This document shows positions 41,971-50,907 of a stretch of DNA of 64,000 bases, in pieces. The notes under the pieces are model-generated. The model made no database searches and had not been told where the DNA came from. It saw only the letters and a list, made by a program, of their open reading frames with translations. This DNA is from VRUE01 sp036376915 (GTDB taxonomy: Bacteria > Actinomycetota > Thermoleophilia > Solirubrobacterales > 70-9), in assembly GCA_036376915.1 (NCBI GenBank), contig DASUZK010000059.1, positions 1 through 64,000 of the forward strand, given 5' to 3'. A program made the translations under genes and the position numbers. Position 1 is the first letter of the stretch. The number at the start of each line of letters is the position of its first letter.

Positions 41971-43638
41971 CTACCGGGTCGCAGCGGGGGCGATCGGGAC
42001 CCCCTTTGTCGGACGCGCGGCAGGAGCCGCGCTTGAGTGTCCGCCAGAGGGAGCCCTGACCGCCATTGCCACCAGCAGCAGGGGGTAGAACCAGACGATG
42101 TAGAGGTAGAACCAGTGCTGCATGGTGAGCTGGAGGCCGATCAAAAGCGCCGCGCCGAGAGCAGCTACCTGCGCAAGACTCTTCCGTCTAGGTCGGAAAG
42201 CCAAAAGCACAGAAAGAGCTCCGATGGCAGCGAGGATCGCTATCCGCAGAGGCTCCAGCCCAGCTACCTGTCCCCAGATGCTGAATGGCGAGTCCCTCTC
42301 CGCCTGGTAGGCGATCGTGCGCTCGTAGACCGTAGAGAGCCCGGGATCGATCGTCGGCCACAACAGCAAGACGAAGGCCGTCAATCCGAATGCCACAGCA
42401 AACGCCACTCCCGCGGGTGGCGCTGTAGGGGGAACCGCCCCCGAGGACGCTTTAGCGACCGGAGGGGGTGGTGGGTCCCCTGCAGCGACAGGACCCGCGG
42501 GCCAAGGCCGATACGTAGCGAGCATTGGGACGAGAACGGCGGGTGCAAACTTTGCCAAGGTCGCAAGCGCGGCCATGACGCCTCTCGCCCCCGGACGCGC
42601 AAGAACCAGCAGCAGGCCCACCAGCAGCATCGCCACCAGGGTGTCGTTGGAGTTGGAGAGCAGGGCAAAAGCCGTATAGGGATAGGCAGCCCAGCCGAAG
42701 GCGAGGGTTGCCGCAAGCCTGTTGCCTTCCGGTCCGGGTCGGATGCGACGTCCGAGCAGGACCAGCAACGCGAAGGTCGCGAGGTCGAAGAAGACGGCGG
42801 CGGCGTGAGCGGCGGGGAGGTCGTCCCAGCTGCCCGACCAGGGCCAGGTCGCCTCGAAGGGGACATAGGCGAGATAGTTGACCGGGCCGTAGGTGTCCCC
42901 CTGGGAGACGTCCTCTGGGAAGTTGCCGTAGACCGGTTCTCCGTGGACGACCCGGTCGGCGCCGACCACACCCGCGTAACCGACGTCGATCGCGCCGGAG
43001 TCGGCGATGTTCAAGCCGAGCCGGAAGCCGATCAGGAAGAGGGCCGCGACGAGCAACCACCTAGCCGACCAGACCGGGCGAATGCCCTCGCCGCGGCCGC
43101 GCAGGCCGAGCCACAGCGCCCGGCCGAAGAGGTAGGCGAGGGGTACGTACTGAAGCGGGACCGAGACGCCGATCTCGCCTCGGTTGAAGAAGAGCTGCGA
43201 GGCTCCGAAGCCGAGCAGGAAGAGGAGGTCGAGGTTGGCGAGCCGGCGCAGGCGCCTCCAGTCGACCAGCCCGAGGAGGAAGATCGCGCAGAGCGGCAGG
43301 AAGACGTAGGGGGCGTTGAGCTTGTGGCCGAAGGCGCCCGAGTAGCCGCGCGCCATCTTCCAGGCGACCTGGTACCCGGCCCAGGACTCGCGCACCTCAC
43401 CCGTCGCGGAGTCGACGACGACCAGCGCCACCTGGCCGTCGCCGGCGAACCAGGCGATCTCCCAGTTTCCGTCGACCTTGGCCGTCGTGTGCGTGAGGCC
43501 GCCGTTCTCCTCACGCTCCTCCACCACCTTCGAGTCCTGGGCGGCGATGCGGGTTGCGGCAGCGGCCCCCACGTCTGCCCTCGCGGGCGCGGGAAGGAGG
43601 AGCGCGACGGCAACAAGGGTCGCCGGCCAAAGCCTCAT
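41971..43638 (-). CDS. Polytopic membrane protein, GT87-like glycosyltransferase
   Basis: This 555-residue protein starts with a signal-like helix (MRLWPATLVAVALLLPAPARA), then an extracytoplasmic domain (about 25-95) and roughly ten membrane helices. PYTAFALLSNSNDTLVAMLL and LATLAKFAPAVLVP resemble polyprenol-phosphate-dependent mannosyltransferases of the GT87/DUF2029 type, suggesting envelope glycan or glycolipid work (inference). The ATG at 43638 overlaps the upstream phosphodiesterase stop. The last 25 or so codons are made of palindrome A3, so the C-terminal tail is derived from a repeat element. Confidence 0.78.
   Translation of the reverse strand: MRLWPATLVAVALLLPAPARADVGAAAATRIAAQDSKVVEEREENGGLTHTTAKVDGNWEIAWFAGDGQVALVVVDSATGEVRESWAGYQVAWKMARGYSGAFGHKLNAPYVFLPLCAIFLLGLVDWRRLRRLANLDLLFLLGFGASQLFFNRGEIGVSVPLQYVPLAYLFGRALWLGLRGRGEGIRPVWSARWLLVAALFLIGFRLGLNIADSGAIDVGYAGVVGADRVVHGEPVYGNFPEDVSQGDTYGPVNYLAYVPFEATWPWSGSWDDLPAAHAAAVFFDLATFALLVLLGRRIRPGPEGNRLAATLAFGWAAYPYTAFALLSNSNDTLVAMLLVGLLLVLARPGARGVMAALATLAKFAPAVLVPMLATYRPWPAGPVAAGDPPPPPVAKASSGAVPPTAPPAGVAFAVAFGLTAFVLLLWPTIDPGLSTVYERTIAYQAERDSPFSIWGQVAGLEPLRIAILAAIGALSVLLAFRPRRKSLAQVAALGAALLIGLQLTMQHWFYLYIVWFYPLLLVAMAVRAPSGGHSSAAPAARPTKGVPIAPAATR
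41997..42056. repeat. Palindrome A3, inside the 3' end of a coding gene
   Basis: The core at 42015-42038 matches A1 and A2 except that the loop is AGGA instead of GGGA. The arms, about 19 bases, pair imperfectly. Unlike the other copies it is translated, in the minus direction, giving the tail GGHSSAAPAARPTKG of the membrane protein ending at 41971. Confidence 0.82.
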
Positions 43639-45158
43639 AGCCCGAAGTGGTCCAGCACGACCGGCGCGATGTCGCGAAGGGTCCACTGGGCGCGTTCGGA
43701 GGCGTCCGCCGGCGCGCAGCCGACGAAGAGCAGCGGCCCGAGCGAGTCGCCGGCGAGCAGCGATCCGTGGCTGCCCCCGCCGGCGTGAGTTACCCCGCCC
43801 CAGTCCACGGCCTCGTAGCCGGGCGCCAGCGAGAGCAGGAAGTCGCCCGCGTGGGGGGCCGCGAGCGCGGACCAGATCCGGGCCAGGGGGTCGGGGTAGG
43901 CGAGGCTAAGCAGCTGGCCGTCCTCGACCGTCGCCGCGATCGCGGCGAGATCGCCGGCGAAGTCCCAGCGAGCGCCCCGTAGGTCGGCGACGGCGTCGCC
44001 GGGGCCGAAGCGCAGCCCTGCCTCTCCGCGTTCGACTACCGCGACCGCGCCGTCCGGCGGTGCTCCCGGCTCCTCTCGAGCCAGTGGCCTGCCGTCCGCG
44101 GACTCGAGGCGGCAGACGAGGTCGACCCCTTCGAGCACGTTCAGCCTCGCCCGCACCGCCTCCGGGTCAGCCCGCTCCCCTGCTCCCGGGAGCAGGTAGA
44201 CGTGGGCGGCGCGGCCGGTCGGGCTGACCGCCAGCTGGGCCTGGTCGGGCTCGGGCTCCGACGGCCTCAGCACCGACCACTCGTGGCCGAGCAGCTCCGC
44301 CAACGGCAGGCCGCGGCGCACCGGCGTCTGCGCGTGGTCGGCAAGCAGGACGACCGCGTGGTCGGCGAGGAAGGCGTCGAGCCCACCGCCGGCCTCGACC
44401 AGCTTCGCGAAGCAGCCGTCGGCCTTGGAGATCGACTCGACGCTCGCCTCCGGCCCGTGGCGATGGGAGTAGTTGTCGTTGTCGGGCAGGGAGAAGAGCA
44501 GGAAGTCGAAACCGTCGGTCCTCGCCAGCTCGGCGGCGCAGCAGGCCGAGTAGCCGTCCCGCGAGCCTGGGATCGAGCTCGGCTTGCAGGGCACCTCGCT
44601 GCTCGCGTAGAGGTCGCCGTAGAAGAGCTCGCCGGGCCCCCAGGTGTGGTGGCGGAACTTCAGCTGCGTCGCGTCGACCGCGCGCCGCAGGAGTCCCTCG
44701 AGCGACACCTGGTGGCGGTGGCGTCCGCGGTAGACCAGGAACGGCGTGCAGGCGGTGCGCACGCCGGCGTCGTCGAGGCGCTCGAACAGCGTCTCGGCGG
44801 CGGGGTTGAGATGTGCCAGGTTCATGTTGTAGACGAGGTCGTAGAGGGCCCGGAAGATGCCGAACGCTCGGCTCGCCTCCAGCGAGGAGCCGTACTCGAC
44901 GTAGCGTCGCTCGAGCCGGTGGTACCAGTTCATGCCACTGATCCAATGACCTTCCGCCGCGGTGCCGGTGACCATCTCGGCACAGGCGACCGGCGTCACC
45001 GAGGGGAAGCTGGAGACGCAGTCTTCGACCAAGACGCCGCGTTCGATCAGGGCGCCGAAGGTGGGTGCGCGGCCCTCGGCGACGGCGCGGAGCAACATGT
45101 CCGTGCGCAGCGAGTCGACGTAGGTGAGGACGAGCTTCTTGGCGGGCACCGCCGCCAA
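43635..45158 (-). CDS. Type I phosphodiesterase / alkaline phosphatase superfamily protein
   Basis: This 507-residue protein has an early aspartate in LVLTYVDSLRTDML (about 9-22), a Ser/Thr nucleophile region SSFPSVTPVACAEM, metal ligands in FSLPDNDNYSHRHGP and VVLLADHAQT, and a late histidine in GGGSHGSLL. This is the nucleotide pyrophosphatase/phosphodiesterase arrangement. No signal peptide is evident. TTG at 45158 has AGGA 3 bases upstream; GTG at 45149 is an alternative. It is coupled to the downstream GT87-like gene, so both may act on one envelope phospho-compound. Confidence 0.82.
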   Translation of the reverse strand: MAAVPAKKLVLTYVDSLRTDMLLRAVAEGRAPTFGALIERGVLVEDCVSSFPSVTPVACAEMVTGTAAEGHWISGMNWYHRLERRYVEYGSSLEASRAFGIFRALYDLVYNMNLAHLNPAAETLFERLDDAGVRTACTPFLVYRGRHRHQVSLEGLLRRAVDATQLKFRHHTWGPGELFYGDLYASSEVPCKPSSIPGSRDGYSACCAAELARTDGFDFLLFSLPDNDNYSHRHGPEASVESISKADGCFAKLVEAGGGLDAFLADHAVVLLADHAQTPVRRGLPLAELLGHEWSVLRPSEPEPDQAQLAVSPTGRAAHVYLLPGAGERADPEAVRARLNVLEGVDLVCRLESADGRPLAREEPGAPPDGAVAVVERGEAGLRFGPGDAVADLRGARWDFAGDLAAIAATVEDGQLLSLAYPDPLARIWSALAAPHAGDFLLSLAPGYEAVDWGGVTHAGGGSHGSLLAGDSLGPLLFVGCAPADASERAQWTLRDIAPVVLDHFGL

Positions 45159-45190
45159 TCATCCTGAATCGCGAGAGGTGACTGAGGGCC

Positions 45191-45625
45191 CTAGCGCAGG
45201 ACGCGGAGCCCGGCGTGCTTGCGTTGGGCGCGGCGGCGGCGGGAGATGCCTAGCCAGGCGAGGGCGGCGATGACCAGCAGGACCGCCGGCTCGAGCAGCA
45301 GCGCGATCGCGACGACGAGGAGGGCGACGAGAGAGACCAGGAAGCCGAGCGCGCCGGAGCCGCTGCCCTCGCGACGGCCGGCGCCACTGACCACGTCGCT
45401 GACGATCAGGCAGGCGAATACGGCGCCCGCCATGCAGAACAGAGCCCCGGCCACCGTGCTTACGTCGGCGCTTCCGGCCAGCAGAATGCCCGCGGCGAGG
45501 GCGATGGCGGCGGCGAGGATCGTCATGCGGCCACGGGCCGAGCCGTGCGTGCCGGTGGTGCCGGCCAGCATCCCGATCGCGATGCCGATGCCGAGCTCCA
45601 GGCAGATTCCCGAGAAAGATCCCAC
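45191..45625 (-). CDS. Small four-helix membrane protein
   Basis: This 144-residue protein has four hydrophobic helices (about 8-22, 33-50, 58-78, 92-128 counted broadly) and a very basic C-terminus (SRRRRAQRKH). GTG start. I do not recognise a family. It lies 32 bases upstream of the phosphodiesterase gene on the same strand and diverges from the aminotransferase gene at 45679. Confidence 0.7.
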   Translation of the reverse strand: MGSFSGICLELGIGIAIGMLAGTTGTHGSARGRMTILAAAIALAAGILLAGSADVSTVAGALFCMAGAVFACLIVSDVVSGAGRREGSGSGALGFLVSLVALLVVAIALLLEPAVLLVIAALAWLGISRRRRAQRKHAGLRVLR

Positions 45626-45678
45626 GCTGGAAACCTAGCTCCCCCGGCGAGACGGCGCCAATTCGGCACACTGTCTCC

Positions 45679-47034
45679 ATGCCAGAGCCGCCCCACCGGC
45701 GTCGTGCCCACGCCCGCAGCAGCGACCTGGAGCGGTATGCCGGCCTCTTTGCGGCGCGGACGCAGGTGATGCGCTCTTCGGCGATGCGCGACCTGATGGC
45801 AGTGACCGCACGGCCGGAAGTGATCTCGCTTGCCGGCGGCCTTCCCGACACCTCGACCTTCCCGCCGCAGACCTTCGCCGCGCAGATGACGCGGATCGCC
45901 CAGGAGTCCGCCGCCGAGGCGCTCCAGTACGGGCCCACCGAGGGATTCCGCGAGACCGTCGACTGCATCGTCGAGGTGATGGGAGCCGAGGGGATGCTTC
46001 CCGACCCCGAGGACGTGATCGTCACGACAGGCGGCCAGCAGGCGATCGACCTGATCTGCAAGACGCTGGTAGATCCCGGCGACGCGGTGATCTGCGAGGC
46101 GCCCACTTACCCAGGCGCGATCCCGGTCTTCTGCAGCTACGAGGCGGACACTATCCAGGTCGAGTGCGACGCGGAGGGGATGCGGATCGACGAGCTGGAG
46201 GCGGTGCTCGAGCGACTCGACGGCGAAGGGCGGCGGCCGAAGTTCGTCTACTCGGTGCCGACCTTCCAGAACCCCGCCGGCGTGACGATGTCGCTGGAGC
46301 GGCGGCGGCGGCTGGTCGAGCTTGCACGGTCGCGAGAGCTGCTCGTCGTCGAGGACAACCCCTACGGCCTGCTCCGCTTCGACGGCGAGGGCGTGCCGCC
46401 GCTCTACCAGCTCGACGGCGGGGACTTCGTCGTCTACATCGGCACCTTCTCGAAGATCCTCTCGCCCGGCATCCGCCTCGGCTGGGCGGTCGCCCCGCCG
46501 CCGGTGATGGACAAGGTCGTGCTCGGCAAGCAGGCCGCCGACCTGTGCACCTCGACCCTGACCCAGTACTTCGTCCGCGAGTACTTCCGCGACGGGAACT
46601 GGCGCGAGTACGTCGAGAGCCTGGCCGGGATCTACCGCGCCCGCCGCGACGCGATGGTCGACGCGCTTCGCCGACACTTCCCGCCCCAGGCGACTTGGAC
46701 CGAGCCCGACGGCGGCCTGTTCATCTGGGCGACGCTGCCCCCCTACATCGACACCGGCGATCTCCTGGCAAAGGCCTTGCGCGAGGACGTCGCCTTCGTC
46801 CCCGGCCAGGCCGCCTACGTCGACGGCAGCGGGCACAGCTCGATGCGGCTCAACTTCTCCGCCGGAGACGAGGACGAGATCCGCGAGGGGATCAGGCGGA
46901 TCGGCAAGGTGGTCGCCGAGCAGGTCGAGCTCTACGGAGCCCTGACTGGCGAGCACGAGCCGGCGGCGGCGACTCGGCCCGCGGAGGAGTCGCCGGAGAA
47001 CGTCGTGCCGTTCAAAAAGGCCGAAGGCGAATGA
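45679..47034 (+). CDS. PLP-dependent class I/II aminotransferase
   Basis: This 451-residue fold-type I aminotransferase belongs to the MocR/2-aminoadipate aminotransferase subgroup, without an N-terminal HTH. It shows ISLAGGLPDTSTFP, TTGGQQAIDLICKTL, SVPTFQNPAGVTMS, VVEDNPYG and the PLP lysine in GTFSKILSPGIRLGW. Substrate cannot be decided from sequence; aromatic or branched-chain amino acids and 2-aminoadipate are candidates. An acidic C-terminal extension follows. It overlaps ddl (ATGA). Confidence 0.9.
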   Translation: MPEPPHRRRAHARSSDLERYAGLFAARTQVMRSSAMRDLMAVTARPEVISLAGGLPDTSTFPPQTFAAQMTRIAQESAAEALQYGPTEGFRETVDCIVEVMGAEGMLPDPEDVIVTTGGQQAIDLICKTLVDPGDAVICEAPTYPGAIPVFCSYEADTIQVECDAEGMRIDELEAVLERLDGEGRRPKFVYSVPTFQNPAGVTMSLERRRRLVELARSRELLVVEDNPYGLLRFDGEGVPPLYQLDGGDFVVYIGTFSKILSPGIRLGWAVAPPPVMDKVVLGKQAADLCTSTLTQYFVREYFRDGNWREYVESLAGIYRARRDAMVDALRRHFPPQATWTEPDGGLFIWATLPPYIDTGDLLAKALREDVAFVPGQAAYVDGSGHSSMRLNFSAGDEDEIREGIRRIGKVVAEQVELYGALTGEHEPAAATRPAEESPENVVPFKKAEGE

Positions 47035-47963
47035 AGGTCGCGGTCCTCAAAGGCGGTCGATCGCTGGAGCGCAGCGTCTCGCTGCGCTCCGGTGCCCGTG
47101 TCGAAGACGCGCTTGGCCGACTCGGCCACGAGGTGCTCGCGCTGGAGGCCGGTGGCGACTTGGCCAAGCTGCTGAGCGCCCAGCGACCCGACGTCGCCTT
47201 CGTTGCCATGCACGGCATGGGCGGGGAGGACGGCACCGTCCAGGAGCTGCTGGAGATCCTCGGCATTCCCTTCACGGGACCGGGCGTCGCGGCCTGCGTG
47301 CGCTGCATCGACAAGGTTCTGACCAAGCACGAGCTGCGGGCGGCGAACATCCCGACCCCCGACTGGTTCGCGTTCAACGAGACCGCGTTTCGCGAGCTCG
47401 GCGCCGCCGACGCGCTCGGGAGCCTGGAGGAGCGACTCGGCTTTCCGCTCGTGATCAAGCCCAGCCGCGGCGGCTCGGCCCTGGGAGTGAAGTTCGCCGA
47501 GAGCGGCGCCGACGTTCCCGGCGCCCTCGTCTCCGCCTTCAGCTACGACGAGCGGGTGCTGCTGGAGCGCTTCGTCAGCGGTCGCGAGCTGGCGGTCAGC
47601 GTGCTCGGCGACGAGCCCCTGCCGGTGGTTGAGGCGATCCCCCGCGCTGGCCACAACTACGACTTCGAAGCGCGCTACGAGATCGGCCGCACCTCCTTCG
47701 TCTGCCCGGCGCGGCTCGGCGAGGGCGAGACGGGGGCCGTGATCGAGGCCGCGCTGGGCGCATACGAGACGCTCGGCTGTGCCGGCTTCTCCCGCGTCGA
47801 CTTGATCCTCGGCGAGGAGGGGCCGCAAGTGCTCGAGGTCAACGCCATCCCCGGCCTTACCGACACCAGCCTCCTCCCCCAGGCCGCCGAGGCCGCCGGC
47901 ATGTCCTTCGAGCGGCTGGTCGAGCGAATCTTGGAGCTCGCGCTGGCTCCGGCCAGCGTCTAG
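47031..47963 (+). CDS. ddl: D-alanine--D-alanine ligase
   Basis: This 310-residue ATP-grasp enzyme supplies D-Ala-D-Ala for peptidoglycan. It has LKGGRSLERSVSLRSG near the start, HGMGGEDGTVQELLE, the CIDKVLTKHEL lysine, VIKPSRGGSALGV and the metal site GPQVLEVNAIPGLTDTS. The ATG overlaps the aminotransferase stop, and the frame open further upstream is that gene in another register. Its TAG overlaps the stop of the convergent DUF151 gene. Confidence 0.95.
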   Translation: MKVAVLKGGRSLERSVSLRSGARVEDALGRLGHEVLALEAGGDLAKLLSAQRPDVAFVAMHGMGGEDGTVQELLEILGIPFTGPGVAACVRCIDKVLTKHELRAANIPTPDWFAFNETAFRELGAADALGSLEERLGFPLVIKPSRGGSALGVKFAESGADVPGALVSAFSYDERVLLERFVSGRELAVSVLGDEPLPVVEAIPRAGHNYDFEARYEIGRTSFVCPARLGEGETGAVIEAALGAYETLGCAGFSRVDLILGEEGPQVLEVNAIPGLTDTSLLPQAAEAAGMSFERLVERILELALAPASV

Positions 47964-48454
47964 GAGTCTTCGCCCTTGGCGAAGTCGTCGGGCGTGACCT
48001 CGTCGAGGAACTCTTTGAACTTGTCGACGACCTCCTCGGTGTCCTCGACGTCGTGCTCGAACTCGATCGCCGACTCCTCGATCACGTCCTCGTCGGCGAA
48101 GATCGGCGCCGAGACGCGGACGGCGAGGGCGAGGGCGTCGGAGGGGCGCGAATCGATCTCCATCTCCGACCCGTTGATCGAGACCGTGATCGAGGCGTAG
48201 AAGGTGTTGTCGCGCAGTTCGGTCACGGAGACCCGCTCGCATTTGGCGTCGAGCTGCTCGAGCAGGTCGGAGAGCAGGTCGTGGGTCATCGGGCGCGGGG
48301 TCGAGGCGCCCTGGAGCTTCATCAGGATCGCCGCCGCCTCGGGATGGCCGATCCAGATCGGCAGGAACTTGTTGCCGTCGACCGTCTTCAGCAAGACGAT
48401 CGGCTGCTTGCCGACCATGTCGAAGCTGACGCCGTAGATCTGCATCTGCTGCAC
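47960..48454 (-). CDS. DUF151 bifunctional nuclease-family protein
   Basis: This 164-residue protein has a DUF151 domain at about 3-130: VLLKTVDGNKFLPIWIGHPEAAAI, RPMTHDLLSDLLEQL, FYASITVSINGSEMEIDSRPSDALALAVR. An acidic C-terminal tail follows. Characterised members bind or cleave nucleic acids. The GTG at 48454 is 3 bases beyond the 3' end of tRNA-Ile; ATG at 48445 is the alternative. There is no room for a normal leader, so translation probably depends on tRNA processing or a leaderless mode. Confidence 0.9.
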   Translation of the reverse strand: MQQMQIYGVSFDMVGKQPIVLLKTVDGNKFLPIWIGHPEAAAILMKLQGASTPRPMTHDLLSDLLEQLDAKCERVSVTELRDNTFYASITVSINGSEMEIDSRPSDALALAVRVSAPIFADEDVIEESAIEFEHDVEDTEEVVDKFKEFLDEVTPDDFAKGEDS

Positions 48455-48457
48455 GAG

Positions 48458-48531
<74 letters not shown>

Positions 48532-48580
48532 GGAGCCAAGCCGAAGGATAGCGGGGAGATCGGGGCGGAAGGGCGGGCCT

Positions 48581-49456
48581 TCAGTCGCGGTTTGGGCCGA
48601 CCCTGCGGGCCAGTGCCAGCGCCTCGTCGAGGCTGGCCAGACGGATCTCGACCGCCACCCCCCTCCCCTTCGGCCTCACCTCGACCTCGTGGCCGAACGC
48701 CGACTCGAGCTCGTCGGCCGCATCGCGGATCGCCGCCTCCTCCTCGACCGACAGCGCCGAGCGGCGAGCGCTCTTCCCCTTCTTTGGCTGGCCAGCCAGC
48801 TTGGCCCTGCTCTCGGTCTCTCTGACCGACCAGCCCCCCCGCGCGGCATCTCGGGCGAGGCGACGGCGGGTGTCGTTTCCGTCCGCCGAGAGCAGCGCCT
48901 TGCCGTGGCCCTCGCTGAGCTCTCTCTTCTCGAGCAGGTCAAGCGCCTCGTCCGGGAGGTCGAGCAGACGGATCAGGTTGGAGACGGCGGGGCGGCTGCG
49001 CCCGACACGGCGAGCCAGCTCCTCCTTGGAGAGGCCGAGGTCGTCGACCAAGGCGGAGCAGGCTCGCGCCTCGTCGACCGGGTTGAGATCCTCGCGGACC
49101 ATGTTCTCGATCAGGGCCACCTGGAGGCGCTCGGCCAGCTCCTGGTCGCGGACGATCGCGGGGACCTTTGCCAGGCCGGCTTTCCGCGCGGCGCGCCAGC
49201 GGCGCTCGCCAGCGATCAGCTCGTAGCTACCGTCGGGGAGGGGGCGGACCAAAAGCGGCTGGACGACGCCGTTCGCTCCAATCGAAGATGCGAGACCGTC
49301 GAGCGACTCCGGGTCGATCTTGCTGCGCGGCTGGTTCGGATTGGGCTTGATCGTCTCGACCGGCAGCTCGCGCAGCTCGCCCGCGGCATCGGCGGAGGCC
49401 TCCGGCAGGATCGCGGCGAGGCCGGAGCCGAGGCCCCGCTTGGCGGTCTTAGCCAC
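48581..49456 (-). CDS. parB: Chromosome partitioning protein ParB
   Basis: This 291-residue ParB has the N-terminal CTPase domain with GERRWRAA and ENMVREDLNPVDEA (about 80-125), a central HTH (LSKEELARRVGRSRPAVSNLI, about 140-165) and a C-terminal dimer domain with KGRGVAVEIRL. It loads at parS as a sliding clamp. It overlaps parA by 8 bases. A parS-like site lies about 3.2 kb away at 52631. Confidence 0.95.
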   Translation of the reverse strand: MAKTAKRGLGSGLAAILPEASADAAGELRELPVETIKPNPNQPRSKIDPESLDGLASSIGANGVVQPLLVRPLPDGSYELIAGERRWRAARKAGLAKVPAIVRDQELAERLQVALIENMVREDLNPVDEARACSALVDDLGLSKEELARRVGRSRPAVSNLIRLLDLPDEALDLLEKRELSEGHGKALLSADGNDTRRRLARDAARGGWSVRETESRAKLAGQPKKGKSARRSALSVEEEAAIRDAADELESAFGHEVEVRPKGRGVAVEIRLASLDEALALARRVGPNRD

Positions 49457-50207
49457 GGGAAACGAGCTCCTCGGCGAGTGCTCGGTAAGCGACGGAACCG
49501 CGCGAGGCCGGCGAGTGCTCGGTCACCGGTAGCCCGTGGCTCGGCGCCTCGGCGACACGGACACTGCGCGGGATGACCGTCTCGAAGACCATTTCGGGGA
49601 AGTGCTGGCGCAATTCCCGCTCGACGTCCTGAGCCAAGCGAGTGCGCTCGTCGTGCATGGTGACCAAGAGGCCCGACACCTCCAGCGGCGGGTTGAGCTC
49701 GCGGCGGATCATCGCCAGCGTGTCGAGGAACTGAACCAGGCCCTCGAGCGCCAGGTACTCGGCCTGTACGGGCACGACCACGCGGTCGGCCGCGGTCAGC
49801 GCGTTGACGCTGACCGGGCCCAGCGAGGGCGGGCAATCGAGCAGCGTGTAGGCGAAGCGCTCGCGCACGGGGCCGAGGCGCTGGCGCAGCCGCGTCTCGG
49901 AGCCATCCATGCGGGGCAGCTCCACCGCGGCGCCGGCCAGGTCGCGATTGGCCGGCACCAGCCAGAGATTGTCGGGGCCCGCCGGCCGGGCCGCCTCGGC
50001 GACCGAGACGTCGCCCGTGAGGCAGTCATAGGAGGAGGGGTGCATGTCACGCTCGCCGCCCAGCGCCACCGTTGCGTTGCACTGCGGGTCGAGGTCGACG
50101 AGCAGGGTCTGGGCGCCGGAGGCGGCAACGCAGGCGGCAACGTTGACCGCGGTGGTCGTCTTGCCGACGCCTCCCTTCTGGTTCGCGATTGCGTAGACGA
50201 CACCCAT
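49449..50207 (-). CDS. parA: Chromosome partitioning ATPase ParA
   Basis: This 252-residue deviant-Walker ATPase has KGGVGKTTTAVN at about 10-21, LLVDLDPQCNAT, and the LLDCPPSLGPVSVNAL Walker B region. The ATG at 50207 gives the standard IANQKGGVGKTT N-terminus; open sequence upstream overlaps rsmG and is not ParA-like. It moves ParB-parS complexes during segregation. Lies downstream of rsmG, a common order (rsmG-parA-parB). Confidence 0.96.
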   Translation of the reverse strand: MGVVYAIANQKGGVGKTTTAVNVAACVAASGAQTLLVDLDPQCNATVALGGERDMHPSSYDCLTGDVSVAEAARPAGPDNLWLVPANRDLAGAAVELPRMDGSETRLRQRLGPVRERFAYTLLDCPPSLGPVSVNALTAADRVVVPVQAEYLALEGLVQFLDTLAMIRRELNPPLEVSGLLVTMHDERTRLAQDVERELRQHFPEMVFETVIPRSVRVAEAPSHGLPVTEHSPASRGSVAYRALAEELVSRG

Positions 50208-50223
50208 CGGCCGCAGACTAGCC

Positions 50224-50907
50224 TTACCCGCGGGGGCGCTTCTTGGCCATTCCCGCACGGCGCGGCAATCCAGCCGGGGTGGGGCCGGTCTTGCGGAGGA
50301 CGTGGAGGTGGCGGTGTTCGCTTCCCGCGAAGGGGCCCACGTGGAGGATCTGCTCAGGGTGCATGGCCAGGGCCTCGGCTGCGCTTGCGAGCTGGGCCTC
50401 CTCGTCGGGATCGCGCTTTCCCTTCCAGGCGACCAGAGCACCGCCCTCCCTCAACAGGGGGGAGGCCAGCTCTGCCAGGGTGGAGAGACGACCAACCGCC
50501 CGGGCCGTGACAGCGTCGTAGGCGCCACGTCCCTCGCCGGCGGCCAGCTCCTCCGAGCGGACGTTCAGGATCCGGGCGTTGCCGATTCCCGCGGCGTCGA
50601 TCGCACGCTGGACGAACTCGCACTTGCGGCCGACGGACTCGATCAGGTCAACCTGGGCAGAGGGCAGGGCCACGGCCAGGACCAGACCCGGAAACCCAGC
50701 TCCAGAGCCAATATCTGCGATGGTTGGGGCATCTTTCAGGGCCTCGACCTCGAGGCCCGTGAGGCTGTCGGCCACATGCACCTTCCAGGCGCGGCCGGGG
50801 TCGGTGACCGAGCTAACCGACGCCCGCTCCTCGGCGAGGAGGCGGAGGACGATGTCCAGGGCCTCCCGGGCGGCAGGATCGAGCTGGGCCGTCGGGTCCG
50901 GGCTCAC
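50224..50907 (-). CDS. rsmG: 16S rRNA (guanine527-N7)-methyltransferase
   Basis: This 227-residue SAM enzyme modifies G527 of 16S rRNA. Motif ADIGSGAGFPGLVLAVALP (about 63-81), LIESVGRKCEFVQRA and VTARAVGRLSTLAELASPLL are diagnostic. The GTG at 50907 overlaps the jag stop (GTGA) and is preferred to a longer start that would sit inside jag. Lysine- and arginine-rich C-terminus. Confidence 0.95.
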   Translation of the reverse strand: MSPDPTAQLDPAAREALDIVLRLLAEERASVSSVTDPGRAWKVHVADSLTGLEVEALKDAPTIADIGSGAGFPGLVLAVALPSAQVDLIESVGRKCEFVQRAIDAAGIGNARILNVRSEELAAGEGRGAYDAVTARAVGRLSTLAELASPLLREGGALVAWKGKRDPDEEAQLASAAEALAMHPEQILHVGPFAGSEHRHLHVLRKTGPTPAGLPRRAGMAKKRPRG

